Below, in pieces: positions 54,166 to 64,000 of a stretch of DNA of 64,000 nucleotides (positions are counted from its first letter, which is position 1; every line of letters starts with the position of its first letter). Under the pieces are notes generated by a model, which was not told the DNA's origin, ran no database searches, and saw only the letters and a program-made list of their open reading frames with translations. The DNA comes from Pollenia angustigena (Eukaryota > Arthropoda > Insecta > Diptera > Polleniidae), in contig OV884059.1 of NCBI GenBank assembly GCA_930367215.1, positions 243,411,803 through 243,475,802 on the forward strand, in the 5' to 3' direction. The translations under genes and the position numbers were made by a program.

Positions 54166-57100
54166 CCAAAACCTCCATTGAGCTGAAAGTATTTTTGGCT
54201 CGAATTAACTGATCTTTATAAACATTTTGATTTTTATTTCTATATCTTTTGTCAGTAATTTTTTCTAAAATTATTTTTTCCTGCCTAGTATCCGTTTTAT
54301 GCGCCCTAAAATCTTTTTTGAAGTTTTCGTTTACTGGCTGATCCCTTCGTTTCTTATTAAGGTATGCTAAATTTTTCCTTTTCCTCAATTCAATTATTTC
54401 GCTAATTTTTTGGTTTTCTACAGAATTGTTTTGAAAATGAATTTCTATTGGTTTTCTACGAGTTGTTAGGTGGAGGGTATTATTATAAATAAAATTTGCT
54501 TGAGTAGGCAAATCTATGTTATAAACTATATCAGATGTTTCCTCTCTTTTTCTTAAAATCCTTATATTCTCATTAAGGCTACTGTGAAATCTTTCAACGT
54601 CTGAATTTCCTGTGTGACGATAAGGAGTAGTAAAATGATATTCCACATTTGTTTTCTCTAGAAAATCTTTAAAAAGAGCTGAATTAAACCCAGGTTCATT
54701 GTCTATAATCAATTTTTTGGGGGTTCTCATTAAATTAAAAAGAATAGTGAAATGTTTTATAAAGTTTAATGGAGTTCTCTCTTCAATTTTTTGTACCAAA
54801 GCATACTTTGAAAATTTATCAATCATCGTTATGTAGGCGTCCTTTGTGTCTAAGAACCATATATCGGCATGATATATCATATATGGTCCACTAGGCGTTT
54901 CTGTCCTTTCAAAAGGAAGTTTAACCGGATGCCTTTCTATTTTGTAATTACAAATCTCACAATTATTTATGACTCTAGATATTTCTTTTTTAATATTCGG
55001 GTAATAGTATTTTTCCTTTAATTCTAAATATGTTTTGTCGATACCGGGGTGATTATTTTCATACTTATGGTGCTTCATTATAATTTCTAACAATTTTTCT
55101 TTTCCTACGTTCTCCAGTAATATATATGTTCTATAAACTCTAAACTTTTTTATATTCTTTAACTTAATTACTTCATCCTGAATCATAGTGTATAATTCCT
55201 CAATGTTGCAATAAATTACCACGTTTTCTTCTTCTTTGATTATTTTAATTATTTTCTCTAAAATTATTCTGTAGTCATCTGCACTGACTCCGAATTTGTA
55301 CAGTTTCTTTTTAAATTGAATTTTCTCTTCGTATGAGTCTTCTTCTTGTTTTTCAATTAGTATTTGTTTACTTGCAAACTGTAGAGGATTTCCTGTCACC
55401 TGAATATGATCTAACCCATCATCCTGAGCGCTATGTACTGTTGGTACAGGCGAGTTCTGTCTTTTTCTTGTTTCTTTTCTAACATTTTTAGGCTGAACAG
55501 TATCCCTTTCTACGATTTTGAAATTTAGTTTTTCGTTTCTATGCTTTCGTAAGAAATGCCTTTTTAAACCTACTTTGCTTTCAAATACACCATTACAAAA
55601 CTGACATTGGAAAATGTGAGCACCGTGCTTGTGTTTTACATGTTGGTTTAAAACCTCTTTTCTTTTGTAAGCTTTATGACACGATTCGCACTCAAATAGA
55701 TTCACCTCCGCACTTGTTATCCTTGATAAGGCATCTGCCACTTTATTTTCCTTACCTTGTACATGGCTTATATCAAACTCATATTCATTGAGCTTAATTT
55801 TCCATCGAATCATCTTTGAATTAGGTTCCCTTAAACTAGCTAACCAAACTAGTGGTTTATGATCTGTATGTAATCTAAATTTTCTTCCATATAAATAATG
55901 TCTATACTGACCACAAGCCCAAACTATAGCAAGTAATTCTTTTTCAATTACGCTATAATTAATTTCATGTTTGTTAAGCGTTCTTGAAGCGAACGCTATA
56001 GGACCATTGGCTTGGGATAGCACAGCACCCAAAGCGTAGTTACTGGCATCCGTGGTAAGTAAAAATTCCTTTTCGAAATCAGGGTACCTTAATACCATAT
56101 CTGAAGTCAGTATTTGTCTCAACTTGTCGAAAGATTCTTTAAAGTCGGTGTCATTTGCGTTGATCTGACCGTCCTTTTTTAACCTCAAAGTAAGCGGCTT
56201 GGCTATTTTAGCATAATCTGGAATAAATTTCCTGTAATATCCACTTAATCCTAAAAATGCTTGTAGCTCTTTTACAGTCTTTGGTATAGGAAAATTTCTT
56301 ATGCAGTCAATTTTTTTAGGATCTGCTTTTATTCCATTTGCTGTTACAATATGCCCTAGAAAGTTAGTCTCAGATTTCAAAAACTCACTTTTATTTAGCG
56401 ACACTTTTAAATTAGCTTCTCTTAACGTCCGAAATATTTTTGTCAAATTGTCAATATGTTCCTGAAGGGATGTCCCAAACACCAATATGTCATCCATATA
56501 GATAACACATATTTTATTAATGTATCTCCTAAGTATATTGTTCATCATTCTCTGGAATGATGCCGGGGCATTTTTTAGCCCAAATGGCATACGTTTGAAT
56601 TCGTAATGGCCATCGCTTGTAGAAAATGCAGTTTTTTCCTGATCATTCTCGTGTACTTCTATCTGATAGAATCCTTTGGTTAAATCTAACGAAGAAAAAT
56701 AGTTAGCCCTCCCTAGCTTGTCTAAAACTTCGTCAATAATTGGTATGGGATATTTATCCTCTCTTGTTTCAGCATTCAGTCTCCTATAATCTATGACTAT
56801 TCTCCAATCCTTATGTCCTAATTTATCCTCCTTCTTCGGAACCACCCATATTGGGGAATTATATGGAGAGTCACTTGGAGTGATTATACCCTGCTCCAAC
56901 ATTTCGGATATTTGTTTTTTAACTTCTTCCCTATGCACTTCTGGATACCTATATGATTTTGTGTATATTGGTCTATCATTGTAAGTAGGAATTTTATGTT
57001 TGACTTCGTTAGTAAAGGTTAAGTCATCTCCCTGTTTATAAAATATGTCTGAAAAGTCGTTCAAAAGGTTTTTAATTTTAATTTGTTCTTCTTTATTTAG

Positions 57101-57648
57101 ATGTTCTAATCTCAACTGTTCTTCTACTCCCAATTCATCCAGATGATGTAATTCGGGTAGGTTTTCTATATCATTGATTTCGCGTTTAATTAATATTTTA
57201 TGTCCCTTTTCGTTTTGTCCCTCGAAATACAAGGGCAATTCCTGATTGTTAATTATTATACTTTTTTTCTCATAGTTTATAATAGAATTATTGTCACGCA
57301 GTAATTTTGTTCCGAAGATTCCATTAAAAGTGGGATGAAAATTAAAAATTTTAAAAGTTATATCTTTTTTTAAAACAATTTGAAGAGCATCCTTTTTTAT
57401 TTTTGCTTCTTCTTTAATTTCTAAATATCCTGAGGCAGTTCTTATTTGTAAAGGAGTTTTTAATGTATAAATAAAATTTTTTGGGCAATGATCCCTTTGA
57501 ATTAAGTTCTCTGTAGAACCGGTATCTATTAAGATTCTTGTTGTCCGTTGGTTCTGTTCAAACAGAATATAGGGTAATTTGAGTTCGGTGGCTCCCTCGC
57601 CTGGGAGGCCATAAATTGAAAATTTTGAGATGTTGAAGGTTGTTGTTC
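54062..57648 (-). CDS. pol: Errantivirus Pol (protease, RT, RNase H, integrase), with two C2H2 zinc fingers
   Basis: The frame is open from about 57648. The first methionine (57238) lies after the protease, so entry is by -1 frameshift from gag. Protease active site LIDTGSTE near 57510-57530. Numbering from Met 57238: RT YMDD 247-250; RNase H TDAS 396-399, ELL near 434, TDH 458-460; a tandem zinc-finger segment 515-566 (C517, C520, H533, H538 and C545, C548, H561, H566); integrase HHCC from about 723 to 763; catalytic D792, D846, E882 (D,D-35-E). The protein is full length with no stop. The zinc fingers are an unusual addition between RNase H and integrase. Confidence 0.9.
55541..55696 (-). 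other. Tandem C2H2 zinc-finger module inside Pol
   Basis: Residues 515-566 of the Pol frame: CESCHKAYKRKEVLNQHV and CQFCNGVFESKVGLKRHF each give C-x2-C-x12-H-x4-H with the usual hydrophobic spacing. They are joined by a short HGAHIFQ linker. This is the form of host transcription-factor fingers, not the retroviral CCHC knuckle or the integrase HHCC finger, which lies further along. Confidence 0.9.
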
Positions 57649-58665
57649 ATTAATATTATAGTTTTGTCTAGTCTGTTCACTTATGTCCATAGGTTCTGTG
57701 ACATTGTGTCTATTCCTGTTCTGATTATAAAAATTTCTATTAAAACTGGCTTTATGGGAAAAATTTGGATTTGTGTTAGGGTTATTATAGGGATTAGGAT
57801 TTTTAAAAGTTTTAACAAAACTATTATTATAATTATTGGAATAACCTTCATGATTTTTCGCTTTATTTTCGGAATTAGATTTTTGTAAATAACTTTGATT
57901 TTTAAAATTGTTACTATTATTATTATTCTTTGGTTTTTCATTTGACAAGAGATTCGCCTGTCCAAGCTCGTGAAGAGCTACTTCTAAAGAATTTGGTTTG
58001 AGGGCACAGAGGACCGTTCTTAAGTTGAGTGGCAACTTATTTACGAAGACATTTAATGCTACCTTATTATTATGGTTGATTTCAGATTGACTTCCGTCCA
58101 ATCTATGTCTTTGATTAAGTAAAGACAGTTTCGCTTGAATATAATTATAGAATTGTACTACGTTACCCCTATACTGGGCACCTTTCAATTCTTCGTATAA
58201 AAGTTCAGTGGAGGCTAAACCTCCAAAATTAAGTTCTAATAGATTCTTTATCTCAATCCATCTAGACAAGTGGGGATGTATTTCCAAAACTGTTCTTGCC
58301 TTACCTTTTATTTTCCCTTTTATTATGGATAAAAACATTCTCTGGGAAGTGGGGCTGTACTCATCCATCGATGAGATGACGTTATCAATACTCTCCAGGA
58401 AGGGGTACAAGTCTTCTTTTCTTCCATCAAAATCCTGAACTAAGCCAAGAAATTTTAATGGATCAATGTCCCTAGCCATTGCTTGCTGAGGATACGGTTG
58501 CTGCACTTGCTGGAGCTGCGCCTGCTGTTGTAGCAATTGTTGTTCCATTATTGATTTCTCCCGGTTGTTGTCGAATACTGCTTCTCTCCGGGATTTATTT
58601 CTTTTGCTATCCACGTTATTATATTTTTTTATAGCTGCCCAAACAATATCGTTGCCTGGTGACAC
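57529..58665 (-). CDS. gag: Errantivirus Gag
   Basis: 378 residues, from Met at 58665 (MSPGNDIVWAAIKK). Order: a basic N-terminus, a glutamine-rich stretch (LLQQQAQLQQVQQPYPQQ, about 43-60), a helical capsid-like middle (DPLKFLGLVQDFDGRKEDLY, NLLELNFGG), and an asparagine-rich C-terminus. No zinc knuckle, as usual for errantiviruses. It builds the particle core. Its 3' end overlaps pol by about 120 nt, and a frameshift site lies in the overlap. The 5' leader holds a partial duplicate of the start region. Confidence 0.88.
   Translation of the reverse strand: MSPGNDIVWAAIKKYNNVDSKRNKSRREAVFDNNREKSIMEQQLLQQQAQLQQVQQPYPQQAMARDIDPLKFLGLVQDFDGRKEDLYPFLESIDNVISSMDEYSPTSQRMFLSIIKGKIKGKARTVLEIHPHLSRWIEIKNLLELNFGGLASTELLYEELKGAQYRGNVVQFYNYIQAKLSLLNQRHRLDGSQSEINHNNKVALNVFVNKLPLNLRTVLCALKPNSLEVALHELGQANLLSNEKPKNNNNSNNFKNQSYLQKSNSENKAKNHEGYSNNYNNSFVKTFKNPNPYNNPNTNPNFSHKASFNRNFYNQNRNRHNVTEPMDISEQTRQNYNINEQQPSTSQNFQFMASQAREPPNSNYPIFCLNRTNGQQES
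57619..57625 (-). promoter_or_regulatory. -1 frameshift slippery heptamer
   Basis: On the minus strand A-AAU-UUU in the gag frame (codons CAA AAT TTT), matching X-XXY-YYZ. It lies inside the gag-pol overlap, after the last pol-frame stop (about 57650) and before the gag stop (57529), so a -1 slip gives a continuous Gag-Pol. Confidence 0.7.
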
Positions 58666-58800
58666 TTGTTTCTCACAACTTCACAATACGAATTTTATTC
58701 TTCTGCTATCCGCTTTATTATAGCTGCCCAAACAATTTCGATGCTTGGTGACACTTGTTTCACAATACGAACTTTATTCTTCTGATATCCACTTTATTTT
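58666..58800 (-). repeat. Leader duplication upstream of gag
   Basis: The phrase TATAGCTGCCCAAACAAT... followed by TGGTGACACTTGTTT occurs at about 58630-58675 (gag start) and again at about 58723-58762. A third partial copy (CACAATACGAACTTTATTCTT) reaches about 58785. The unit is about 90 bp. The outer copies have lost the ATG. Confidence 0.7.
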
Positions 58801-59067
58801 ATTTTTTTTTCTTTTTTGTTTTATTTTTATTTGATAGGTAAGTTCATTTAAGGATCTTCTTCATAGATCCTACACATTTGAACCTTTAAATTATTAAAAT
58901 TATATTTTTTAGGGAAAAATATTTTGTGTCCTTTTAAATAGGATTATAAAACCCGATTTTATTTTATTTTTATTTGACTCCTTTTCGTGGAGTATTTTAA
59001 AAATATTTTATCCTTTTTCGTAGGATCTTTTTTACAGGATAGATAAATCTTTTTTTTTTTTTTATCT

Positions 59068-59085
59068 ATCCTACCGACTGCGCCA
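59068..59085 (-). promoter_or_regulatory. Primer-binding site (tRNA-Ser type)
   Basis: Minus strand TGGCGCAGTCGGTAGGAT directly after the 5' LTR, the T being its last base. This is the tRNA-Ser-complementary site known from 17.6, 297 and ZAM. Confidence 0.85.
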
Positions 59086-59436
59086 ATTTAAATAAAACGA
59101 TTAAAATTTTCTTTTATTTAAATTTTAACGTTTATTATTCGATTTGAGTTTTAAGACTAAACTTAAAAACTAATTGCAGTTGGTTATATTCAATTTGGCT
59201 TTTGGCTCATATTGAATATAAACAAATGATGATAAAAAAAAAATAAAACTTACTAAAAATATAACCTGCTCAATATTGTTTTTATTTCACTCATATTACA
59301 AGAAGTGTAAGTATGGTGTGAGTAATTATTTATAAACATAAATAATTACTTGCGATTCGTATTTCAAGAATTAGAATCACAGGGTATTCATATTACGACT
59401 GGATATTTGGTCATAATTATGTCGTTGGGTAAAACT
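59085..59436 (-). repeat. Errantivirus 5' LTR
   Basis: 352 bp, indistinguishable by eye from 52315-52666. It contains the promoter for the genomic RNA. It is followed on the plus strand by TATGTATGTATG. Confidence 0.92.
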
Positions 59437-59935
59437 TATGTATGTATGTATGTAACGTATTTTTTCGAATCACCTAGAATCAGAAAACGGCTCAATCGAT
59501 TTGACAAATTTTTCTTTAAAATGTTCGTATTAAGTTTTCATCGAAAGAAAAATGTACCACGCCTACTTTTACGCCCACTTTTTCTATTAAGCGCATAACT
59601 GGAGAACGGCTTGACCGATTTGGACGATTTTTTTCTTTAAAATCATCGCCATGGTCCAACTTAGGTTTTTACGGAAAGAAAATTCTGCCCCGCCGACTTT
59701 AACGCCTACTTTTTTCGATTTACCTAAAATCAGAACCGATTTGACTAATTTTTCTTTCAAATGTTCGTATCTTTTTAACGGATTTTAAAAATCGGACGCA
59801 AACATTTTTCCTAATTTGGACAGGACAACGTCTGTCGGGTCAGCTAGTACTCTATAAAACAATAATGAAGTATGAAAAAAATATTGAGGGGAATTGTCAA
59901 ATTAATTTTGCTCTTATTAGTCCTTAAGCTGGGAT

Positions 59936-60083
59936 CACACGATTGCCGCAATGCGCCAATTTTCACACTTTTTTATACACCAATCGTGTGACTGCACAAC
60001 CAATGGGCTCATGTACCAATCGAGGACAATATTGTGCTTACTTTTACCAATCAAATGCAAGCCTGGTGCGGCAATCGTGTGAC
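59936..60083. mobile_element. Palindromic MITE (CACACGATTGCCGC ends)
   Basis: TCACACGATTGCCGCA at 59937 and TGCGGCAATCGTGTGA at 60067 are inverted. A further GATTGCCGC-like word occurs near 61163 as CAATCGTGTG...GCGGCAATT. Confidence 0.55.
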
Positions 60084-60145
60084 TGTTTGCTATGCAACCG
60101 CGCGTCAATAAAAATAACGAAAATGCACCAGTATTTATTGCCTTC

Positions 60146-60454
60146 TTAAGCTGGAGGTCCACTCCACGCGTTACTAGCGTTTTTGCAGCATACGCAGCTG
60201 TCAAAAAAGTAGAATCTGTGAAGTTATACGTAGTTACATGCGAAAAGTAGGTTTACTTACTACTTTTGTAAGCGTCACAAGCAGCGTTCGAACAAATCAG
60301 CTGATTTTGACAAATTAAATTTTATTTTATTTGTGCTGCTGCTGCATAAAAATCGTTGCATGTAACTTGAAACGAAGAACGCAAGTACGGTTAGAAAAGC
60401 ATGCGCTGCGTGGAGGCGAAAACGCGTGGTATGGACTTCCAGCTTTATGTGGCA
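60146..60454. mobile_element. ~309-bp MITE (AAGCTGGA ends)
   Basis: TAAGCTGGAGGTCCACTCCA at the left and (reverse complement) AAAGCTGGAAGTCCATACCA at the right, each followed inward by CGCGTT and CGCAGC words. Open frames in both directions here are by-products of the inverted repeat. Confidence 0.6.
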
Positions 60455-61981
60455 ATCAAACAACACAATACGCGCCAATATTTGCCTTTTTTAATAAATT
60501 TTACGTTTTTGTGTTTCCTTTAGCAAGTAATGAAGATAAATATGTATTTATTTATTATGCATTTGAATTTTTTTTTTTTAAATTTTTGTTATTAACAAAT
60601 ATGTACATATGTTCACAAGCATACTTAGGGTATTCACGTCACAAGTTGCACCCTTGCAAAAAAGCAAAAGTGCAAAAATATAACAACAACCACACAGACA
60701 ATAAGTTGTGCGTAGTAGCTGTAGCTGTAGTGTAGCTGTTAAGTGCGAATATTTTTATTAAAGATATTTAATAAAACTAAGTATTATTTCTTTTACAGAT
60801 ATTTGTCGTTGATATTTCTTAAAGAAAATATTTGTTACCTTGAAAACGAGAATAAAAAATTTGTTAAAGTAGCCGAGATTTCTCTTTACTAAACGATATC
60901 GGTAGTTAAATTAATAAAGTTACAGAATTTAGTTACTGATATTTAAATAATATTATTTAAATTTTATTATTTCATAAAAATTTTCTATGCAAACGTTAAC
61001 ATTCGAAATTGTTGAACTAATTTTTGGAATTTCATAAATTTTTCTTAAAACATTTCAAATAAAACTATTCAACAAAAAATAGTAGAACATACCAAAAAGA
61101 ACTTCCAAACAAATAAAAAAGCTACCACAACAGCTGTTTTCGCAGTTGTCAAGTAATAACAATCGTGTGCCTGTGCTGCGGCAATTATAACCAACCAGTA
61201 TATTTCTAGCTAAATACTAGTTACTTTGTCTGCAGGGTATTTTTGTACATATCGAACCTTTGCTGCAATAGAGTAAAAACTCGAAAAACGAAATGTTTGA
61301 GCGTATATATTTAATTCTTTAATCCCAGAGGAACATAGAGCCGCCTACAAGCTAATAATGTGGAGTAAATCGCCATATCGTTTCTTCATATTGTGTAAAA
61401 AGCAAAAGCTCACTATGTATACATGAACTATGTCTCCATGTATGTATATTAGAGCGACTCAAGTTGTATGGAAGCAAAATTCGATGTACCCTCCTAAAAA
61501 TTAACTTTGGACTTTTTTAAGATGACATTTTAAATATTTCGGCTCCAGCTTTGACCTCTCGTGAGCTGGACCAGTTTGAAAAAGGGTCTATGTTTGCTTG
61601 CTTTGTTAATTTGAGAATCTGTTTCCTTACCTTAACATATGCAAATTGGGTATCGTAAGAAAGGTTTTTTTAAGGCGGACCAATTGTATATACAATTTGT
61701 CCAAGGACAATCATCCATGTCCTTTTTTTTAAGGATTTTCTGTAAAAAAAACGGGTTTTCAATTTTTTGTTCAGTGTTGTTTGTAATAAAAGTGCTAAAT
61801 TAATCTTTAGTCGATTTAATTAAATACGTTTCTCAGCTTTTTTTGAAATTCGTACTAGTTCGCGTTTTGACAAAAATGCAATGGGGTGGTAACCCTTTGT
61901 TTTAAATAGGGCAATATGGGTATCAAATTTTATCTTTTGGCAAGTATATCATCTTTGTATGTAAAAAGTTTAGATTTTTGC
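60455..61981. other. AT-rich spacer
   Basis: No gene recognised. Short hints of old insertions only (for example CAATCGTGTGCC near 61160). Confidence 0.4.
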
Positions 61982-62308
61982 AAATTAGATGCATTTTACA
62001 CGGTGCTCTGGAATATATATAAATGCAATTTTGTAATAACTCTAATATGATAGCGGATTTAGTTTCAAGATCATGTATGGATGAAAATAGGACTAAAAAA
62101 AGAAAAAAAGAAATGATCCACGACTTAAATTTTTTTAATTTGCAAAAAAAATATGTCGCCAAATCGTCGTGGATCATTTCTTTTTTTCTTTCTTTAGTCC
62201 TATTTTCATTTATACATGATCTAGAAACTAAATCCGCTTACATATTAGAGTTACTTCAAAATTGCATTTATATATATTCCAGAGCACCGTGTAAAATGCG
62301 TCTAATTT
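61982..62308. repeat. Long inverted repeat, 143-bp arms
   Basis: 61982-62124 and 62166-62308 are inverted copies at roughly 93% identity, around a 41-nt loop. Both arms have AGCACCGTGTAAAATGC (or complement) at the outer end and GAAATGATCCACGAC at the inner end. It could be a fold-back MITE or the source of a long hairpin RNA. A CCCAC/GTGGG mini-hairpin follows at 62310. Confidence 0.8.
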
Positions 62309-62835
62309 ACCCACAAGAAGTGGGTAATCATCACCCTATACTGCACTGGACCGATGACATTGTGTTTTTTGGGACGCATTGAACATACTTGAATTTCTCA
62401 AATTCAACAATTTTGATTGCTGACGTTGCCTTTTATATAGAAATAAGCCTTGTCGAAAAAATAATTTTTTAAAGAAAATTTGCGTTATTTTCGATAAAAC
62501 AATTTTATCATTTGCATGTAGCGTTGAACGCTATATCCGTCCATGGTGATTTGGCAGAACAGAAAAAATAAATGACTGCTTACTCCAAAAATAAAGTTTT
62601 ACAATATGGCCGCTATGAAAAGCCGAAGTTCGGAAGTCTCTATTGGAAGACTTTTCCATATATATTTTATAAACTGGAGCAGTCTAACATTTTTTTTTTT
62701 TTTTTTCTTCATGAATATAAAAAAACTTTAATATTGTTGATTCATATATGAGATGATTTGGTTTCTTCGATTTTGTGTAATTTTTCATACATAAATGAAG
62801 GGATCGTTAAACTACGCTACTTATTCATATTGTTC
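62309..62835. other. Spacer, no gene recognised
   Basis: Contains a T-run at 62690-62706. Nothing else supported. Confidence 0.4.
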
Positions 62836-63901
62836 AAGACGAATTCAACAAGGTAAACTCGTTGCTACAACAATTACAACTCTAACAAAAATAACAGGCA
62901 TTTTGTTAGTGTAACAAATCCGATTTGTCAAAATAGTTGTTTACGAAAAGTGAGAGTAAAAAGTAAACAACAAAAAATTTTATTGATTTTTTACCAATTT
63001 AAAGCTGTGTGTTTATGAACCAATCTTAACAAAATTTAATGGATTCTATGTTTTAGAAGATTTAATGAGAAATATAAAGTTTAAAGGCACGTTTTTTTAC
63101 ATTTGGTTATTTGACTCGTTTCCTACTAAACCGATTGTGGTAGAGTTCAATTCCGAAATGCTTAGGAGAAGTGGAAATAATTGTACACCAATATTGTTCT
63201 TGTCCTTTAAGTTCTTTTGAGAGTGTTTTGAACAGACGGACATGGCTAAATAGACTTAGAATTGCTCAAGGATCCAGCATAGTTTTCATATGAATTTGCG
63301 ATTTTCCACTGCATTTGTAAACGTATGTGGCCAATATTGGTGTCTTTTGAAAGCTTTTGAATAGATCTTTCTGAAAATGTAAAATTTATCCAAAAGTTGT
63401 TAACTCTTTAGCTCCTTAAACAATTTTAACAAAAATTTTTATCAAAATGTTACGGAAGTGCACTAGGAAACAAAAATGTAATCAAATAAACCCCAGCTTC
63501 GCTAAATAAACCTTTTCCGCATAGCCGGCCTTCAGTCGGGCGCAAGGATTTTCTCATCTATGGTATGACAAACACCGACTTCGCTAAATAAAGCTTCTCC
63601 GCATAGCAATTGATATGCTTACTACCTATAAACTCTTGTATTGTCGCAAACTCATCGCCACTCCTTAATGGATTAAGAATTTTTAAATAAAATGTTCATA
63701 TTCAGAAAGAACTATTTAAAAGCTCTTAAATTATAACAGTATTAGCTATATGCTTTCAGAAATGTAGTGGGGAATCGCAAATTTATATGAAAACTTTATT
63801 TTCCCTTTTCCATTCCCCTTTGTCTTTTTATTTGGACCGGATTTTAAAGCTGACGAACAGGTGTTCTAAAGAGTTAACCTTGTTGAATTCGCCTTGATAT
63901 T
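62836..63901. mobile_element. Possible element with CAAGxCGAATTC ends; contains repeat copy B
   Basis: TTCAAGACGAATTCAACAAG at 62838 and CTTGTTGAATTCGCCTTGAT near 63877 are inverted ends. The interior holds satellite units (63485-63600) and repeat copy B (63540-63896), the partner of 27572-28111. Confidence 0.45.
63485..63836. repeat. Satellite units and dispersed repeat copy B
   Basis: GCCGGCCTTCAGTCGGGCGC near 63522 and the CTTCGCTAAATAAA words are satellite units as at 29101. From 63540 the sequence follows 27572-27870 almost base for base. Confidence 0.75.
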
Positions 63902-64000
63902 GTTAAGGCTTATCAGCAGTGTTGCCATAACTGTTTGATGAGAATATGCCTAAATTTCAAAAAAAAACCTGCTTAAATCTGCTAAATCTTAAAATAAAGA

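Larger units (their letters stand above)
52315..59436 (-). mobile_element. Complete errantivirus (gypsy-group endogenous retrovirus with env)
   Basis: 7122 bp with 352-bp LTRs, TATG on both outer sides, a primer-binding site, gag, pol, env and a polypurine tract, all in order on the minus strand. The open reading frames and identical-looking LTRs indicate a very recent insertion. Errantiviruses are insect endogenous retroviruses, several known to be infectious or mobile in the germline. Because the insertion site is a TATG-repeat microsatellite, the exact TSD cannot be fixed. Confidence 0.92.
52241..59847 (+). mobile_element. Helitron-like element split by the errantivirus
   Basis: The left end TCTATATATATAAAACAGG follows an A. 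The right end is GTCAGCTAG followed by T at 59848, as expected for insertion between A and T without duplication. Without the virus its body is about 74 + 411 bp. The right part repeats GAACGGCTTGACCGATTTGG-type phrases. No helicase gene, so non-autonomous if correct. Confidence 0.5.

Noticed and set aside
55541..55696. Zinc fingers as the normal integrase HHCC finger or a Gag knuckle
   Set aside because: The spacing is C-x2-C-x12-H-x4-H twice; the HHCC finger is present separately at residues ~723-763, and Gag has no knuckle.
59350..59598. 82-codon frame starting in the LTR
   Set aside because: It runs from the errantiviral LTR through the microsatellite into Helitron DNA.
60331..60735. 134-codon plus-strand frame
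   Set aside because: Its first third is MITE terminal repeat; the rest is low-complexity.
62023..62382. Overlapping frames on both strands at 62 kb
   Set aside because: They are produced by the long inverted repeat; the translation repeats itself.
1..64000. CRISPR arrays, operons, bacterial promoters, rRNA or tRNA genes
   Set aside because: This is animal nuclear DNA; tandem repeats here are satellites and TE ends, and I recognised no rRNA or tRNA gene.

Overview
This is a 64-kb, AT-rich window of animal nuclear DNA, almost certainly from a higher fly. Three things point there: the families of mobile DNA present, an errantivirus primed by a tRNA-Ser-type site, and a five-exon fragment of the Swt1 PIN-domain gene. 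A calyptrate fly is my best guess, but that is inference. Apart from Swt1 (exons at 11148-12402, plus strand) I see no host gene. Nearly everything else I recognise is transposable element (TE), and many elements are nested inside others.

Layout. 1-5750: two copies of a Penelope-like element (PLE), identical over 2007 bp, each carrying the same 260-bp inverted-repeat insert that splits reverse transcriptase (RT) from the GIY-YIG endonuclease. The second copy sits in a ~120-bp tandem repeat that probably belongs to a Helitron. 5750-11147: AT-rich spacer with hairpins and one fold-back element. 11148-12402: Swt1. 12650-17730: a Helitron end, a Harbinger-type MITE, then a 4.6-kb fold-back element with ~370-bp terminal inverted repeats (TIRs) and a 9-bp target-site duplication (TSD). 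This last element holds several nested insertions, one with a relic Harbinger transposase. 18170-19630: an unidentified transposase tail split by a TTAA-flanked MITE, then small fold-backs. 19640-26451: two broken copia elements on the minus strand, holding a MITE each and a LINE fragment. 27300-31870: a dispersed repeat, a mosaic of MITEs and an 82-bp satellite, and an R1-like LINE relic. 32000-38410: a Jockey-type LINE interrupted by another LINE. 38410-43400: AT-rich DNA with MITEs. 43650-47070: a poly(A)-tailed LINE. 47160-48500: mariner and other transposase relics. 52241-59847: a Helitron whose ATGT microsatellite took in a complete errantivirus (minus strand, LTRs 52315-52666 and 59085-59436). 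59900-64000: palindromic MITEs, a 327-bp long inverted repeat, and a second copy of the repeat seen at 27.6 kb.

The errantivirus is the most notable object. Its two 352-bp LTRs look identical by eye, gag, pol and env are all open, and the flanking 4 bp match. Its Pol carries two textbook C2H2 zinc fingers between RNase H and integrase, where I know of none in this group; they may be a captured host module. The PLE is the second point of interest: one MITE insertion cut its polyprotein in two, yet that cut form is present twice.

All coordinates and repeat identities come from reading by eye. No database search or alignment program was available, so family names rest on recognised motifs.
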